In this document: positions 7,540-16,321 of the stretch, in pieces
How the letters are laid out: each line of letters starts with the position of its first letter
How positions within the stretch are numbered: position 1 is the first letter of the stretch
Origin: an uncultured Bacillota bacterium
Lineage (GTDB): Bacteria; Bacillota_I; Bacilli_A; RFN20; CAG-631
DNA length: 30,239 nucleotides
Direction of reading: 5' to 3'
NCBI GenBank assembly: GCA_905197115.1
Contig: CAJJXN010000012.1
Coordinates: forward strand, 1-30,239
Made by a program: the position numbers and the translations under genes
Notes under the pieces: model-generated
Database searches by the model: none
Seen by the model: only the letters and a program-made list of their open reading frames with translations
What the model was told of the DNA's origin: nothing

Positions 7540-9135
7540 ATGGAAAAGAAAAAAACATTTTATATTACAACGCCTATTTATTATCCAAGTGGCAATATGA
7601 CCTTAGGAAATTCTTATACAACGGTGATTTGTGATGCAATGGCTCGTTATAAAAAGGAAAAAGGGTTTGATGTTTATTATTTAACAGGAACGGATGAACA
7701 TGGTCAAAAAATTGAAAATAAAGCCAAGGAACAAAACATTACACCTTTAGAATTTGTGGATGAAATCGTTTTAAAAACACAAGAATTATGGAAGGAATTA
7801 AAAATTTCCAATGATGATTTTATTCGTACTACACAAAAACGTCATACAGATGTAGTTGAAAAAGTGTTTTCATATTTTTTAAATAAAGGCGATATTTATT
7901 TAGGACATTATGAAGGTTGGTATTGTCGGGAATGTGAAGCTTTCTTTACACAAACACAATTAGTAGATGGAAAATGTCCAGATTGTGGAAGAGAAGTGAA
8001 ACTTCAAAAAGAAGAAGCTTATTTCTTTAAAATGTCAAAATATACGAATCAATTGTTAAAATACTATGAAGAACATCCTAATATGATTGTCCCTGAATCA
8101 AGAAAAACCGAAATGATAAATAATTTTATCAAACCAGGACTTGAAGATTTATGCGTATCAAGAACTTCTTTTGATTGGGGAGTAAAAATCAAAGAAAATC
8201 CAAAACATGTGGTATATGTTTGGATTGATGCTTTAGTAAATTATATTAGTGCTTTAGGATATTTAAGTGAGGACGATTCTTTATTTCAAAAATATTGGTT
8301 AAATGGAGATGAACGCGTACATGTTTTAGGAAAAGAAATTACTCGTTTCCACGTTATTTATTGGCCAATTATGTTGATGGCGTTAAATTTACCTTTACCT
8401 ACTTATTTTTATAGTCATGGTTGGTTAATTATGAAAGATGGAAAAATGTCGAAGTCAAAAGGAAATGTTGTTTATCCATTACCTTTGAAGAATGCGTATG
8501 GAATTGATGCTTTGCGTTATTATTTACTTCGTGAAATTCCAATGTTTAGTGATGGGTTATTTACTCCAGAACAATTTGTAGAGCGTTATAATACGGATTT
8601 AGCGAATGACTTAGGTAATTTATCGCATCGTAGTTTATCCATGATAAATAAATATTATCAAGGAATGATTCCTGCTTATCATGGTTGTGTAACAGAATTT
8701 GATAAAGATTTAGAAGCAGCTAGTCAAAATGCAATTGAAAAGTTTTATTATCATATGGATCGTTTTGAAATCAATTTAGCAATTGAACAAATGATGAATT
8801 ACGTTTCCAAAGCGAATAAATATATTGAAGATACAAAACCATGGGCGCTTGCAAAAGATGAAACAAAGCAACAAGAATTAGCTTCTGTAATGGTTCATTT
8901 AGCCAATGTTATTTATCAAGCAAGTGTTTTTATGCGTCCAATTTTAATTGAAAAAGCACCGATGATTTTAGAAATGTTACAAGTTCCAAAAAATTTACAA
9001 AATTATCAAAGTGCAGAACAATTTGGTGTTCTTCATTCCATTAAAATTTGTGAAAAGCCGACCCCTGCTTTTGTACGTTTGGATGCAAAAGTAGAAGTTG
9101 AGAAAATGAAAGAAATCATTTATCAACCAAAATAA
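7540..9135 (+). CDS. metG: Methionyl-tRNA synthetase, short form with altered HIGH motif
   Basis: This class I synthetase charges tRNA-Met. The catalytic domain opens with TTPIYYPSGNMTLGNSYTT, where the HIGH tetrapeptide is replaced by Thr21-Leu22-Gly23-Asn24. The KMSKS loop (302-306) is intact. The connective domain has the zinc cysteines Cys129, Cys132, Cys146 and Cys149. The anticodon-binding helical domain covers roughly 390-515. At 531 residues it lacks the C-terminal Trbp111-like tRNA-binding domain found in the roughly 650-residue Bacillus form. It lies 3 bp after rsmI and 18 bp before proS, inside a translation-rich operon. The identity is secure; the TLGN motif is the odd part. Confidence 0.96.
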   Translation: MEKKKTFYITTPIYYPSGNMTLGNSYTTVICDAMARYKKEKGFDVYYLTGTDEHGQKIENKAKEQNITPLEFVDEIVLKTQELWKELKISNDDFIRTTQKRHTDVVEKVFSYFLNKGDIYLGHYEGWYCRECEAFFTQTQLVDGKCPDCGREVKLQKEEAYFFKMSKYTNQLLKYYEEHPNMIVPESRKTEMINNFIKPGLEDLCVSRTSFDWGVKIKENPKHVVYVWIDALVNYISALGYLSEDDSLFQKYWLNGDERVHVLGKEITRFHVIYWPIMLMALNLPLPTYFYSHGWLIMKDGKMSKSKGNVVYPLPLKNAYGIDALRYYLLREIPMFSDGLFTPEQFVERYNTDLANDLGNLSHRSLSMINKYYQGMIPAYHGCVTEFDKDLEAASQNAIEKFYYHMDRFEINLAIEQMMNYVSKANKYIEDTKPWALAKDETKQQELASVMVHLANVIYQASVFMRPILIEKAPMILEMLQVPKNLQNYQSAEQFGVLHSIKICEKPTPAFVRLDAKVEVEKMKEIIYQPK

Positions 9136-9153
9136 GGAATGGAGGAAGAAAAA

Positions 9154-10860
9154 ATGAAAGCAAGTAAAATGATGTTATCAACTTTAAAGGAAGCACCAAA
9201 TGAAGCAATCATTTCAAGTCATATCTTATTGATTCGGGCTGGAATGATTCGTAAGTTAGTTGCTGGGGTATATAACTTTTTACCTCTTGGAATGAGAGTG
9301 CTACATAAAGTTGAAAATATTATTCGTGAAGAAATGGATGAAAGTGGTGCACAAGAAATTTTATCTAGTGCCATTCAGCCAAAAGAATTATGGGAACAAT
9401 CAGGAAGATGGTTTAAATATGGTCCTGAATTAATGCGTTTTAAAGATCGCCATGATCGTGAATTTTGTTTGGGACCAACACACGAAGAAATTTTTACTGA
9501 TTTAGTCAAAAATGAAGTGAAATCATATAAGTTATTACCTTTAAATATTTATCAAATTCAAACTAAGTATCGTGATGAATTACGTCCTCGTTTCGGTTTA
9601 ATGAGAGGTCGTGAGTTTATTATGAAAGATGCTTATAGTTTTGACATGGATGATCAAGGGTTAGATTTATCTTATCGTCAAATGTATGAAACTTATCAAA
9701 GAATCTTTAATCGTCTACATTTAAATTATAAGATTGTTTTAGCGGATACAGGAGCCATTGGAGGCAGTGAATCGCATCAATTCATGGCTTTAAGTGAAGT
9801 GGGAGAAAGCAATATTATTTATTGTGATCATTGCCATTATGCAGCAGATGAAGAAAAAGCAGAAAGCAAAGAAGAAGCTTATAAAGCGGATGAGTTAGAA
9901 GAAGAAATCATAGAAGTAGAAACTTTGAACCAAAAATCAATTGAAGAAGTGAGTCGCTTTTTAAATGTTAGCACTAAAGATGTAGTAAAAACGATTATTT
10001 ATCGAGCAAATAATGAAAATGTTGCTGTTTTGGTTCGAGGAGATCGTGAAGTGAATCCAATTAAAGTGTGCAACCTTTTAAAAATTGCCGAACATGAACT
10101 ACAATTAGCCACTTATGATGAAATTAAAGAAAGTGGAAGTATAGAAGGGTTTGTTGGACCAGTAGGATTAAAAATCAAGATTTTAGTAGATCGTGAAGTT
10201 GCTTTAATGAAAAATATCATTGTCGGAGCCAATAAAAAAGATTATCATTTAAAAAATGTCAATTTTAATCGTGACTTTCAAGGAGAAGTAGGTTTTCTAA
10301 GAACTACTAAAGAAGGTGACATTTGCCCAATTTGTGGTGAAAAATTAAAAAGTCAACGAGGCATAGAAGTCGGTCAAATTTTTAAACTTAAAACAAAATA
10401 TTCTGAAAGTTTAAATTGTACTTATTTAAATGATGAGGGCAAAAATATTCCAATGGTAATGGGATGTTATGGAATTGGAGTAACTCGTACTTTAGCCAGC
10501 ATTGTTGAACAATATCATGATGAATATGGAATTGTTTGGCCATTAAATGTTGCTCCTTATCATGTCGTAATTATTCCAGTAAATTATCAAGATGAACAAC
10601 AAAAAAGAGTGGCAGATGAATTATATACTTACTTTAAACAAAAACGAATAGAAGTGGTTTTAGATGACCGTAATAGTAAAGTAGGTGTTAAGTTTAAAGA
10701 TTGGGAATTAATCGGTATTCCAATGATGATTACAGTAGGGAAACTTGCGTTTGAAAATAAAGTGGAATTCAAGTTCAGAAAAGATAATATTAAGATTGAA
10801 AAAACGATGGATGAAGTGAAAGAAATTGTTATTAAAACAATTGAAGAAGAAAATAAATAG
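9154..10860 (+). CDS. proS: Prolyl-tRNA synthetase, bacterial type with editing insertion
   Basis: This class II synthetase attaches proline to tRNA-Pro. Motif 2 is RDELRPRFGLMRGREF (140-155), preceded by the GPTHEE segment (107-112). Motif 3 is GCYGIGVTRTLAS from residue 437. The insertion between motifs 2 and 3 (roughly 225-400) is the INS domain that deacylates Ala-tRNA-Pro. The ATG at 9154 is chosen over one at 9139 because GGAGG (9141-9145) lies 8 nt before it and the protein then begins MKASKMMLSTLKEAP, in line with the family. It has 568 residues and is complete. Confidence 0.96.
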   Translation: MKASKMMLSTLKEAPNEAIISSHILLIRAGMIRKLVAGVYNFLPLGMRVLHKVENIIREEMDESGAQEILSSAIQPKELWEQSGRWFKYGPELMRFKDRHDREFCLGPTHEEIFTDLVKNEVKSYKLLPLNIYQIQTKYRDELRPRFGLMRGREFIMKDAYSFDMDDQGLDLSYRQMYETYQRIFNRLHLNYKIVLADTGAIGGSESHQFMALSEVGESNIIYCDHCHYAADEEKAESKEEAYKADELEEEIIEVETLNQKSIEEVSRFLNVSTKDVVKTIIYRANNENVAVLVRGDREVNPIKVCNLLKIAEHELQLATYDEIKESGSIEGFVGPVGLKIKILVDREVALMKNIIVGANKKDYHLKNVNFNRDFQGEVGFLRTTKEGDICPICGEKLKSQRGIEVGQIFKLKTKYSESLNCTYLNDEGKNIPMVMGCYGIGVTRTLASIVEQYHDEYGIVWPLNVAPYHVVIIPVNYQDEQQKRVADELYTYFKQKRIEVVLDDRNSKVGVKFKDWELIGIPMMITVGKLAFENKVEFKFRKDNIKIEKTMDEVKEIVIKTIEEENK

Positions 10861-10872
10861 GAAGTGTTTTTT

Positions 10873-12738
10873 ATGAAGTATGATTATGATGTAATCGTTG
10901 TAGGAGGAGGGCATGCAGGAGTTGAGGCGGCTTTAGCGGCTGCAAGACTCTCTTTTCGTGTTGCCTTAGTTACATTAGATGAAAATAACATTGCGCAGAC
11001 ACCTTGTAATCCTTCAATTGGAGGACCAGCAAAAGGAGTTGTCGTACGTGAAATTGATGCTTTAGGCGGTCAAAGGGGGAAAACAACCGATCATACTTAT
11101 TTACAAATGAAGATGCTAAATACAGCTAAAGGACCAGGTGTACAATGCTTAAGAGCACAAATTGATAAATTGCAATACCCAAAATATATGCAAAAAGTCA
11201 TAAAAGAAAACGCTAATATCACAATTTTACAAACCATGGCTACAAAGTTATTGGTTAAAGATCACATTTGTTATGGGATAGTAAATGAAAATGATCAAGA
11301 AATAACGAGTAAAACAACGATTTTAACAACGGGCACTTATCTAGAAGCGTGTATATTAGTAGGACATGATATGAAAAATGAAGGTCCTGACCATCAACGC
11401 GCAGCGACTGGTCTTTCAAAACAATTAGCAGAGTTAGGGTTTCAAATATTGAGATTAAAAACAGGTACTCCTCCTCGTTTAAAGAAAGAAAGTATTGATT
11501 TTAATCAATGTGAAATTCAATTGGGAAGTTTAGGAGAATATGCTTTTAGTTATTCTACTAAAGAGTTTATTCCAATTGAAGAACAATGGCCTTGTTACCT
11601 TATTCATACAAAACCTTTAACGCATCAAATTATTCAAGATAATTTAAAAGAATCAGCAATGTATAGTGGCAATATAAAAGGAAGAGGACCACGTTATTGC
11701 CCTTCCATTGAAGATAAAATTGTTCGCTTTGCTGATAAAGAACGCCATCAATTATTTTTGGAACCCGAATCAGCATCAAATAACTCCATTTATTTACAAG
11801 GGTTTTCAACCTCTATGCCTCCTGCTATTCAAGAATTAATGGTGCATTCTTTGCCAGGATTAGAAAATGCAGAATTTTTAAAATATGCATATGCTATTGA
11901 ATATGATGCCATTTATCCAACACAATTAAAATTATCGTTAGAAACGAAATTAATTCAAAATTTATTTACTGCAGGTCAAATTAATGGAACATCTGGTTAT
12001 GAAGAAGCAGCTGGACAAGGATTAATTGCGGGAATAAATGCTTGCTTAAAAATTCAAAACAAAGAACCTTTAATTTTAAAAAGAAATGAATCTTATATTG
12101 GCCTAATGATTGATGATATTGTGACAAAAGGAACAGATGAGCCTTATCGACTATTAACTTCTCGATCAGAATATCGTTTATTGCTTCGTCATGATAATGC
12201 CGATATTCGCTTAAGAAAATATGGCTATGAAGTTGGATTAATTTCACAAGAAGAATATAATCAGTTCATTAGAAAGTTAGATCAAATTGAATCTTTAAAA
12301 GAAAAATTAATTCAAGTTAGATTAAAAGGAAATGAGCAAATAAAAGAGTATGCAAAGCAAAAGCAAATGAGTATCGAAAATCTTTCAACCTTGAGTGCAT
12401 TTGAATTTATTAAACGCCCAGAAACGAAATTATTTGAAATTTTATCTTATCTTAATTTAGAAGATAATTATAATAAAGATGTAATTGAACAAGTTGAAAT
12501 TCAAATAAAATATGAGGGATATATTAAAAAACAACAAAAGGATGCACAAGATTTAGAAAAAATGGAAAATTTCTTAATTCCAGAATCAATTGATTATGAT
12601 AAAGTAGATCATTTAGCCTTAGAAGCAAGGCAAAAATTAAAAGAAATTCGTCCTTTAACGATTGGACAAGCAAGTCGGATTTCAGGAGTAAATCCGAGTG
12701 ATATTACTGTTTTAATGGTTTATTTAAAACTTCGCTAA
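10873..12738 (+). CDS. mnmG: tRNA U34 carboxymethylaminomethyl modification FAD enzyme MnmG
   Basis: MnmG (GidA) works with MnmE to install the cmnm5 group on wobble U34 of several tRNAs, using FAD, NADH and methylenetetrahydrofolate. The FAD-binding VVGGGHAGVEAA stretch is at 9-20, the NPSIGGPAKG signature at 46-55, and the conserved cysteines Cys45 and Cys276 (RYCPSIEDK) are both present. The C-terminal MnmE-binding region ends in ASRISGVNPSDI. The ATG at 10873 is chosen over the GTG at 10864 because GGAAGTG (10860-10866) is its ribosome site. It has 621 residues, a normal size. rsmG follows after 12 bp, the classic origin-region pair; mnmE is not seen. Confidence 0.96.
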   Translation: MKYDYDVIVVGGGHAGVEAALAAARLSFRVALVTLDENNIAQTPCNPSIGGPAKGVVVREIDALGGQRGKTTDHTYLQMKMLNTAKGPGVQCLRAQIDKLQYPKYMQKVIKENANITILQTMATKLLVKDHICYGIVNENDQEITSKTTILTTGTYLEACILVGHDMKNEGPDHQRAATGLSKQLAELGFQILRLKTGTPPRLKKESIDFNQCEIQLGSLGEYAFSYSTKEFIPIEEQWPCYLIHTKPLTHQIIQDNLKESAMYSGNIKGRGPRYCPSIEDKIVRFADKERHQLFLEPESASNNSIYLQGFSTSMPPAIQELMVHSLPGLENAEFLKYAYAIEYDAIYPTQLKLSLETKLIQNLFTAGQINGTSGYEEAAGQGLIAGINACLKIQNKEPLILKRNESYIGLMIDDIVTKGTDEPYRLLTSRSEYRLLLRHDNADIRLRKYGYEVGLISQEEYNQFIRKLDQIESLKEKLIQVRLKGNEQIKEYAKQKQMSIENLSTLSAFEFIKRPETKLFEILSYLNLEDNYNKDVIEQVEIQIKYEGYIKKQQKDAQDLEKMENFLIPESIDYDKVDHLALEARQKLKEIRPLTIGQASRISGVNPSDITVLMVYLKLR

Positions 12739-12750
12739 AGGAGAACTAAT

Positions 12751-13437
12751 ATGACAAAAAATGAATTTTATGATACTTTAGAAAATAATAATATCCTTTT
12801 GACCGATAAAATGAAAAAGCAATTTGACCAATACTATCAATTATTAAGTCAATATAATCAAGTTATGGATTTAACGAATGTAATTGAAGAAGAACAAGTC
12901 TATGAAAGACATTTTTATGATTCAATTTGTATTGCTTTTAATCATAATTTTAATGACTTAAAAGTTTGTGATGTAGGCTCAGGAGCGGGCTTTCCAGCAA
13001 TTCCTTTAAAAATTGTGTTTCCTGAAATGGATTTAGTCATTATTGATTCTTTAAGTAAAAGAATGAATTTTTTGAAAGAAGTAATGCAAAATTTAGAATT
13101 AAAAAATGTGAAAATTGAAATTGCAAGAGTAGAGGATGTTGCCAATCAATATCGTGAATCTTTTGATATCGTAACAGCAAGAGCTGTAGCTCGCTTAAAT
13201 GTATTATTGGAGTTATGTACTCCTTTAACAAAAGAAAAGGGATTATTTATTGCTTTAAAAGGTAAACAAGGGCCAATTGAATTAAAAGAGAGCCAACAAG
13301 CAATAAAAGAATTAAATGTTTGCCTACAAGAAGAAAGAAAATATGATGAGGGTATTAATTACTATTTTAAAAAAGAGAAAAAAACGAATCCAAAATATCC
13401 TCGAAAATTTGCTCAAATAAAAAAGAAACCTTTATAA
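12751..13437 (+). CDS. rsmG: 16S rRNA m7G527 methyltransferase
   Basis: RsmG (GidB) uses SAM to methylate N7 of G527 in the 530 loop of 16S rRNA; in other bacteria loss gives low-level streptomycin resistance. The SAM-binding loop VGSGAGFPAIPLK is at 75-87, preceded by the family segment MDLTNVIEEEQVYERHFYDS (39-58), with the TARAVARL motif further on. AAAGGAGA precedes the ATG. At 228 residues it is complete. It is the last gene of the long run and is followed by a terminator. Confidence 0.95.
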   Translation: MTKNEFYDTLENNNILLTDKMKKQFDQYYQLLSQYNQVMDLTNVIEEEQVYERHFYDSICIAFNHNFNDLKVCDVGSGAGFPAIPLKIVFPEMDLVIIDSLSKRMNFLKEVMQNLELKNVKIEIARVEDVANQYRESFDIVTARAVARLNVLLELCTPLTKEKGLFIALKGKQGPIELKESQQAIKELNVCLQEERKYDEGINYYFKKEKKTNPKYPRKFAQIKKKPL

Positions 13438-13462
13438 AAAGCTTCTTAAGTTTATTCAAATC

Positions 13463-13493
13463 TCTCTATATTTAATAGTATAGAGATTTTTTT
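13463..13493 (+). terminator. Intrinsic terminator after rsmG
   Basis: TCTCTATA (13463-13470) pairs with TATAGAGA (13479-13486) across an 8-nt loop and is followed by seven T residues (13487-13493). It ends the run that starts at tmk. Confidence 0.8.
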
Positions 13494-13560
13494 CGTTTAA
13501 TTTTCATAGTTGATGAAGTAAAAACATTAAAATATCATTTATTTATTGTTAATTTTTTTG

Positions 13561-13566
13561 TATAAT
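13561..13566 (+). promoter_or_regulatory. -10 box of the udk promoter
   Basis: A perfect TATAAT follows the rsmG terminator by 67 bp and precedes the udk start by 24 nt. The -35 at 17 bp spacing is weak (TTTATT, 13538-13543). Confidence 0.5.
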
Positions 13567-13590
13567 AGAATTCCGGGAAGTGATTTAGGT

Positions 13591-14235
13591 ATGAAACCTG
13601 TTTTAATCTGTGTTGCCGGTGGCAGTGCATCTGGAAAGACGACTGTTGTAAATGAAATCATAGAAAAATTAAGTTCATCAAGTGTAGTTGTAATTAAACA
13701 TGATGATTATTATAAAGATTTATCCGATATTACATTAGAAGAAAGATGTAAAGTAAATTATGACCATCCTTCTTCTTTAGATAATGAACTTTTATATACT
13801 CATTTAAATATGCTTTTAAATAAGCAAGCGATTAATAAGCCTACTTATGATTTTGTGCAACATAATCGAGCAGGTGAAATTGAAGTTGTAAAGCCTAAAA
13901 AAGTTATTATTTTGGAAGGAATATTAGTACTTGATGAAAAAAAGATTCGAGATTTAGCTGATATTAAAATTTTTGTTGAGTCAGATGATGATTTGCGTTT
14001 TATTCGACGTTTAAAAAGAGACATGGTTGAAAGAGGAAGAAGTTTAGATAGTATTATCAATCAATATTTAAGTACAGTAAAACCAATGTATCACAAATAT
14101 ATCAAGCCACAAAAAAAATATGCTGATATCATTATCCCAAATGATACGAAACATGATGTGGCAGTGGATGTAATTGTTTGTAAAATAAAAGATATTTTAG
14201 CTAATAATAAAGATCTACAATTAGAGAAAGCATAA
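13591..14235 (+). CDS. udk: Uridine/cytidine kinase
   Basis: This enzyme phosphorylates uridine or cytidine to UMP or CMP in pyrimidine salvage. The P-loop GGSASGKTT spans residues 10-18. It is followed by the HDDYYKD motif, YDHPSSLDN, the substrate-contacting PTYDF segment and RRLKRDMVERGR, all typical of Udk. The ATG at 13591 is chosen because GGAAGTGAT (13576-13584) precedes it; an earlier in-frame start at 13546 would lie upstream of the -10 box. It has 214 residues. Its last codons form the left arm of its own terminator. Confidence 0.94.
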   Translation: MKPVLICVAGGSASGKTTVVNEIIEKLSSSSVVVIKHDDYYKDLSDITLEERCKVNYDHPSSLDNELLYTHLNMLLNKQAINKPTYDFVQHNRAGEIEVVKPKKVIILEGILVLDEKKIRDLADIKIFVESDDDLRFIRRLKRDMVERGRSLDSIINQYLSTVKPMYHKYIKPQKKYADIIIPNDTKHDVAVDVIVCKIKDILANNKDLQLEKA

Positions 14236-14256
14236 ACTCTAAAGTAGATCTTTTCT
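14209..14256. terminator. Terminator overlapping the end of udk
   Basis: AAAGATCTAC (14209-14218) and TTAGAG (14221-14226) pair with CTCTAA (14237-14242) and GTAGATCTTT (14244-14253), giving 16 bp with a small bulge and a 10-nt loop that contains the udk stop codon. T-rich sequence follows. The stem sits between convergent genes and could also stop transcription from the minus strand. Confidence 0.8.
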
Positions 14257-14257
14257 T

Positions 14258-14881
14258 TTATTTAAAATAATAAGTTAATTCATTTATATTTTTGATTCCA
14301 TCGACATTTTTAATTATTTGGTCAAACCCATATAAAGCCTGAATAAAATCGACATTCGCTCCCTTAGCCGCTTGATAATCTTTTATTGTATCTCCAATAT
14401 AAATAACATTTTTAAAATGATTTCTTTGCTTTACTAAAAGAATATTATCTTTTTTAGTTAATTTTGTATTTTCTGCGTTTTCAAAATCAACAAAGTAATC
14501 TTTTAAATTCGCTATTTCTAAAAATTTTTCGATATATCCTTTTAAGCAATTGCTTACGATACATAGTTTATACTTTTGAGATAAAATTTTTATGGTTTGT
14601 TTAAGTTGAGGATAAAGAAAAACATTTTCTTTGTTTAAATAAGATAATTGTAAACGGCAACACTTGGTAATGATTTCTTCTCCTATTATAGAGTCTTTTG
14701 GAAAGAATTTTTGGGCAATTTCTTTTACTGTATATCCCATGACATTTTGAATGTCCGATAAAGATAATTGAAGAGAAATATTGTTTTGTTGAAAAATTTG
14801 ATTCCATGCATATGTAATTCCATTTGTTGCATCCCATAAAGTACCATCTAAATCAAAAATAAGGGCATCGTATTTTTTCAT
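14258..14881 (-). CDS. HAD-family phosphatase (phosphoglycolate phosphatase-like)
   Basis: This is a cytoplasmic haloacid-dehalogenase-fold hydrolase that probably dephosphorylates a small phosphorylated metabolite. Motif I is DLDGT with nucleophile Asp10 and Asp12, motif II is VSNC with Ser110, and the motif III/IV region has Lys in TKKDN (around 143) and GDTIKD with Asp164 and Asp168. A helical cap fits between residues 16 and 85. At 207 residues it matches the Gph/PpaX-like subfamily, but the substrate cannot be read from sequence. The start overlaps the stop of the upstream yunD by 4 bp (ATGA), and AAAGGAG lies 8 nt upstream, so the two are translated together. Confidence 0.9.
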   Translation of the reverse strand: MKKYDALIFDLDGTLWDATNGITYAWNQIFQQNNISLQLSLSDIQNVMGYTVKEIAQKFFPKDSIIGEEIITKCCRLQLSYLNKENVFLYPQLKQTIKILSQKYKLCIVSNCLKGYIEKFLEIANLKDYFVDFENAENTKLTKKDNILLVKQRNHFKNVIYIGDTIKDYQAAKGANVDFIQALYGFDQIIKNVDGIKNINELTYYFK

Positions 14882-16272
14882 TTTGAAGGCTCCTTTCGAT
14901 ATCGTTTTATTTGAGCTTGAAAGTAAAATTCTTCGATAGAAAGATACTTTAACAATAAATCGCGAATGTTAATTTTATAATATTTATCTTTAAAAGAATG
15001 ATTTAAAGAAGGATAATATTTTACTCTTTTTAAATAATCCGTTGTGATTACGTTGTATATTTTATTTGGTTGAATTAATTGGTTATCGATATAAATAGAA
15101 GTTACCATTTGATTTTTATAATAGATAATAACATTACTTGAAACATGTAATTTTCCCAAAAATTTCCCTCGAAATCCAGGACCATGACCATCTAATTGAT
15201 TAACATTTTTATTGAATGATAAATTGATTGCATCTATGATATCTTTACCGGCGATTTTTGTTTTAATCAATAAAATAGGCGAGTTATTTACATTTAATAA
15301 ATCTTGGTATGTAAATGAGCCTTTATGGATATGAGTAGATGCCATTCCACTATTAATCAAAGCAAAATCAGCTTTTTTTTCATTAAGCATACAATCAGCT
15401 AAAAAATTAGTTAAACTATTTTCTTGATAAATAGAAGTTTTTAAACCTAAAGAGGGCTGTAATAATTTTTGATTCAACTTTGATTGCAAAGATAGTGATT
15501 GTAACTGGATTTCATTTAATAAATCTTTATGATAATGATAGTTTTTCATTGAAATTTCTTTGGCTTGTATACATAATTGCTTATCTTTAAGTTCAACCTC
15601 TATTTGCCCTAAATAAGTTCCATTTACACCTACTTGATGAATATAGGTTTTATTTATTTTTTCTAAAGGTAAAAGAGTATGACTATGACCGCCGATAATT
15701 AAATGAATCGGCAAATCACTATTTGCAAGAATTTTGTCGTTACGATAGCCTAGATGGGATAATAAAATGACACAATCGTATTGATTTTGATGTTTTTCTA
15801 TTTCGTTTTTTATAAGAGCATATGGTTCTTCACTATGAAAACCATATAAATGAAAATAGTCATTATAAGAAGGTGCAAATGGAGTTGCTCCAATAATTAA
15901 AAAGCGAATTTGATTGCATGTAATTAAAAAACTAGATTGAATATATTTTAAATCTTGATGATTTTTCTTTTTTAAATTTACGCTTAAAAATTTAACTTTT
16001 GATTTTTTAGCTAATTTTTCTACAATCGAAATAGAATTAAAACCTTCGTTGTTGCCGATAGAAATAGCATCATACTTGCATGATTCTAGTAAACTTAAAC
16101 CATATTTTCCTTGACTGATGTAATTTTCTTTGCATGAAAAATCGATGAAATCACCTGCATCTAATAATAATGAATTTTGCTTGCGATGACTTTTTAAATA
16201 ACTTGCGATTTTCGCTAGATTATTGTATTGACTATGAATATCATTTGTATGAAAAATTTGAACTTTTGACAT
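14878..16272 (-). CDS. yunD: YunD-like metallophosphatase / 5'-nucleotidase family protein
   Basis: This is a two-domain metallophosphoesterase without a signal peptide, so probably cytoplasmic, unlike secreted 5'-nucleotidases. The N-terminal calcineurin-like domain (about 1-210) shows Asp11 and His13 (TNDIHS), Asp41 (DAGD), Asn74-Asn75-Glu76 (GNNE), LLSHLGYRND and GGHSH. The C-terminal 5'-nucleotidase domain (about 275-440) has the NSGMA and GHGPGFRG segments. Family members often show GNHE where this one has GNNE; I believe GNNE is common in the YunD branch. The length of 464 residues agrees with Bacillus YunD. AAGGTGAG precedes the ATG. The substrate is unknown. It lies between ispE, separated by a terminator-like hairpin, and the HAD phosphatase. 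Confidence 0.88.
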   Translation of the reverse strand: MSKVQIFHTNDIHSQYNNLAKIASYLKSHRKQNSLLLDAGDFIDFSCKENYISQGKYGLSLLESCKYDAISIGNNEGFNSISIVEKLAKKSKVKFLSVNLKKKNHQDLKYIQSSFLITCNQIRFLIIGATPFAPSYNDYFHLYGFHSEEPYALIKNEIEKHQNQYDCVILLSHLGYRNDKILANSDLPIHLIIGGHSHTLLPLEKINKTYIHQVGVNGTYLGQIEVELKDKQLCIQAKEISMKNYHYHKDLLNEIQLQSLSLQSKLNQKLLQPSLGLKTSIYQENSLTNFLADCMLNEKKADFALINSGMASTHIHKGSFTYQDLLNVNNSPILLIKTKIAGKDIIDAINLSFNKNVNQLDGHGPGFRGKFLGKLHVSSNVIIYYKNQMVTSIYIDNQLIQPNKIYNVITTDYLKRVKYYPSLNHSFKDKYYKINIRDLLLKYLSIEEFYFQAQIKRYRKEPSK

Positions 16273-16287
16273 TTTCTCACCTTCTTT

Positions 16288-16314
16288 AAAAAAACAGGAA
16301 ATAAATTCCTGTTT
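16288..16314 (-). terminator. Terminator or attenuator between ispE and yunD
   Basis: On the minus strand AAACAGGAA (16314-16306) pairs with TTCCTGTTT (16300-16292) around a 5-nt loop and is followed by a run of T (to 16288). The gap between ispE and yunD is only 49 bp, so no room remains for a separate promoter after it; yunD must rely on read-through or on a promoter inside ispE. Confidence 0.75.
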
Positions 16315-16321
16315 AACAAAA

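Noticed and set aside
14878..16272. GNNE in place of the catalytic GNHE in the YunD-like metallophosphatase
   Set aside because: The Asn appears, as far as I recall, to be usual in the YunD branch, and the other metal ligands are present, so I do not treat it as an inactive enzyme.
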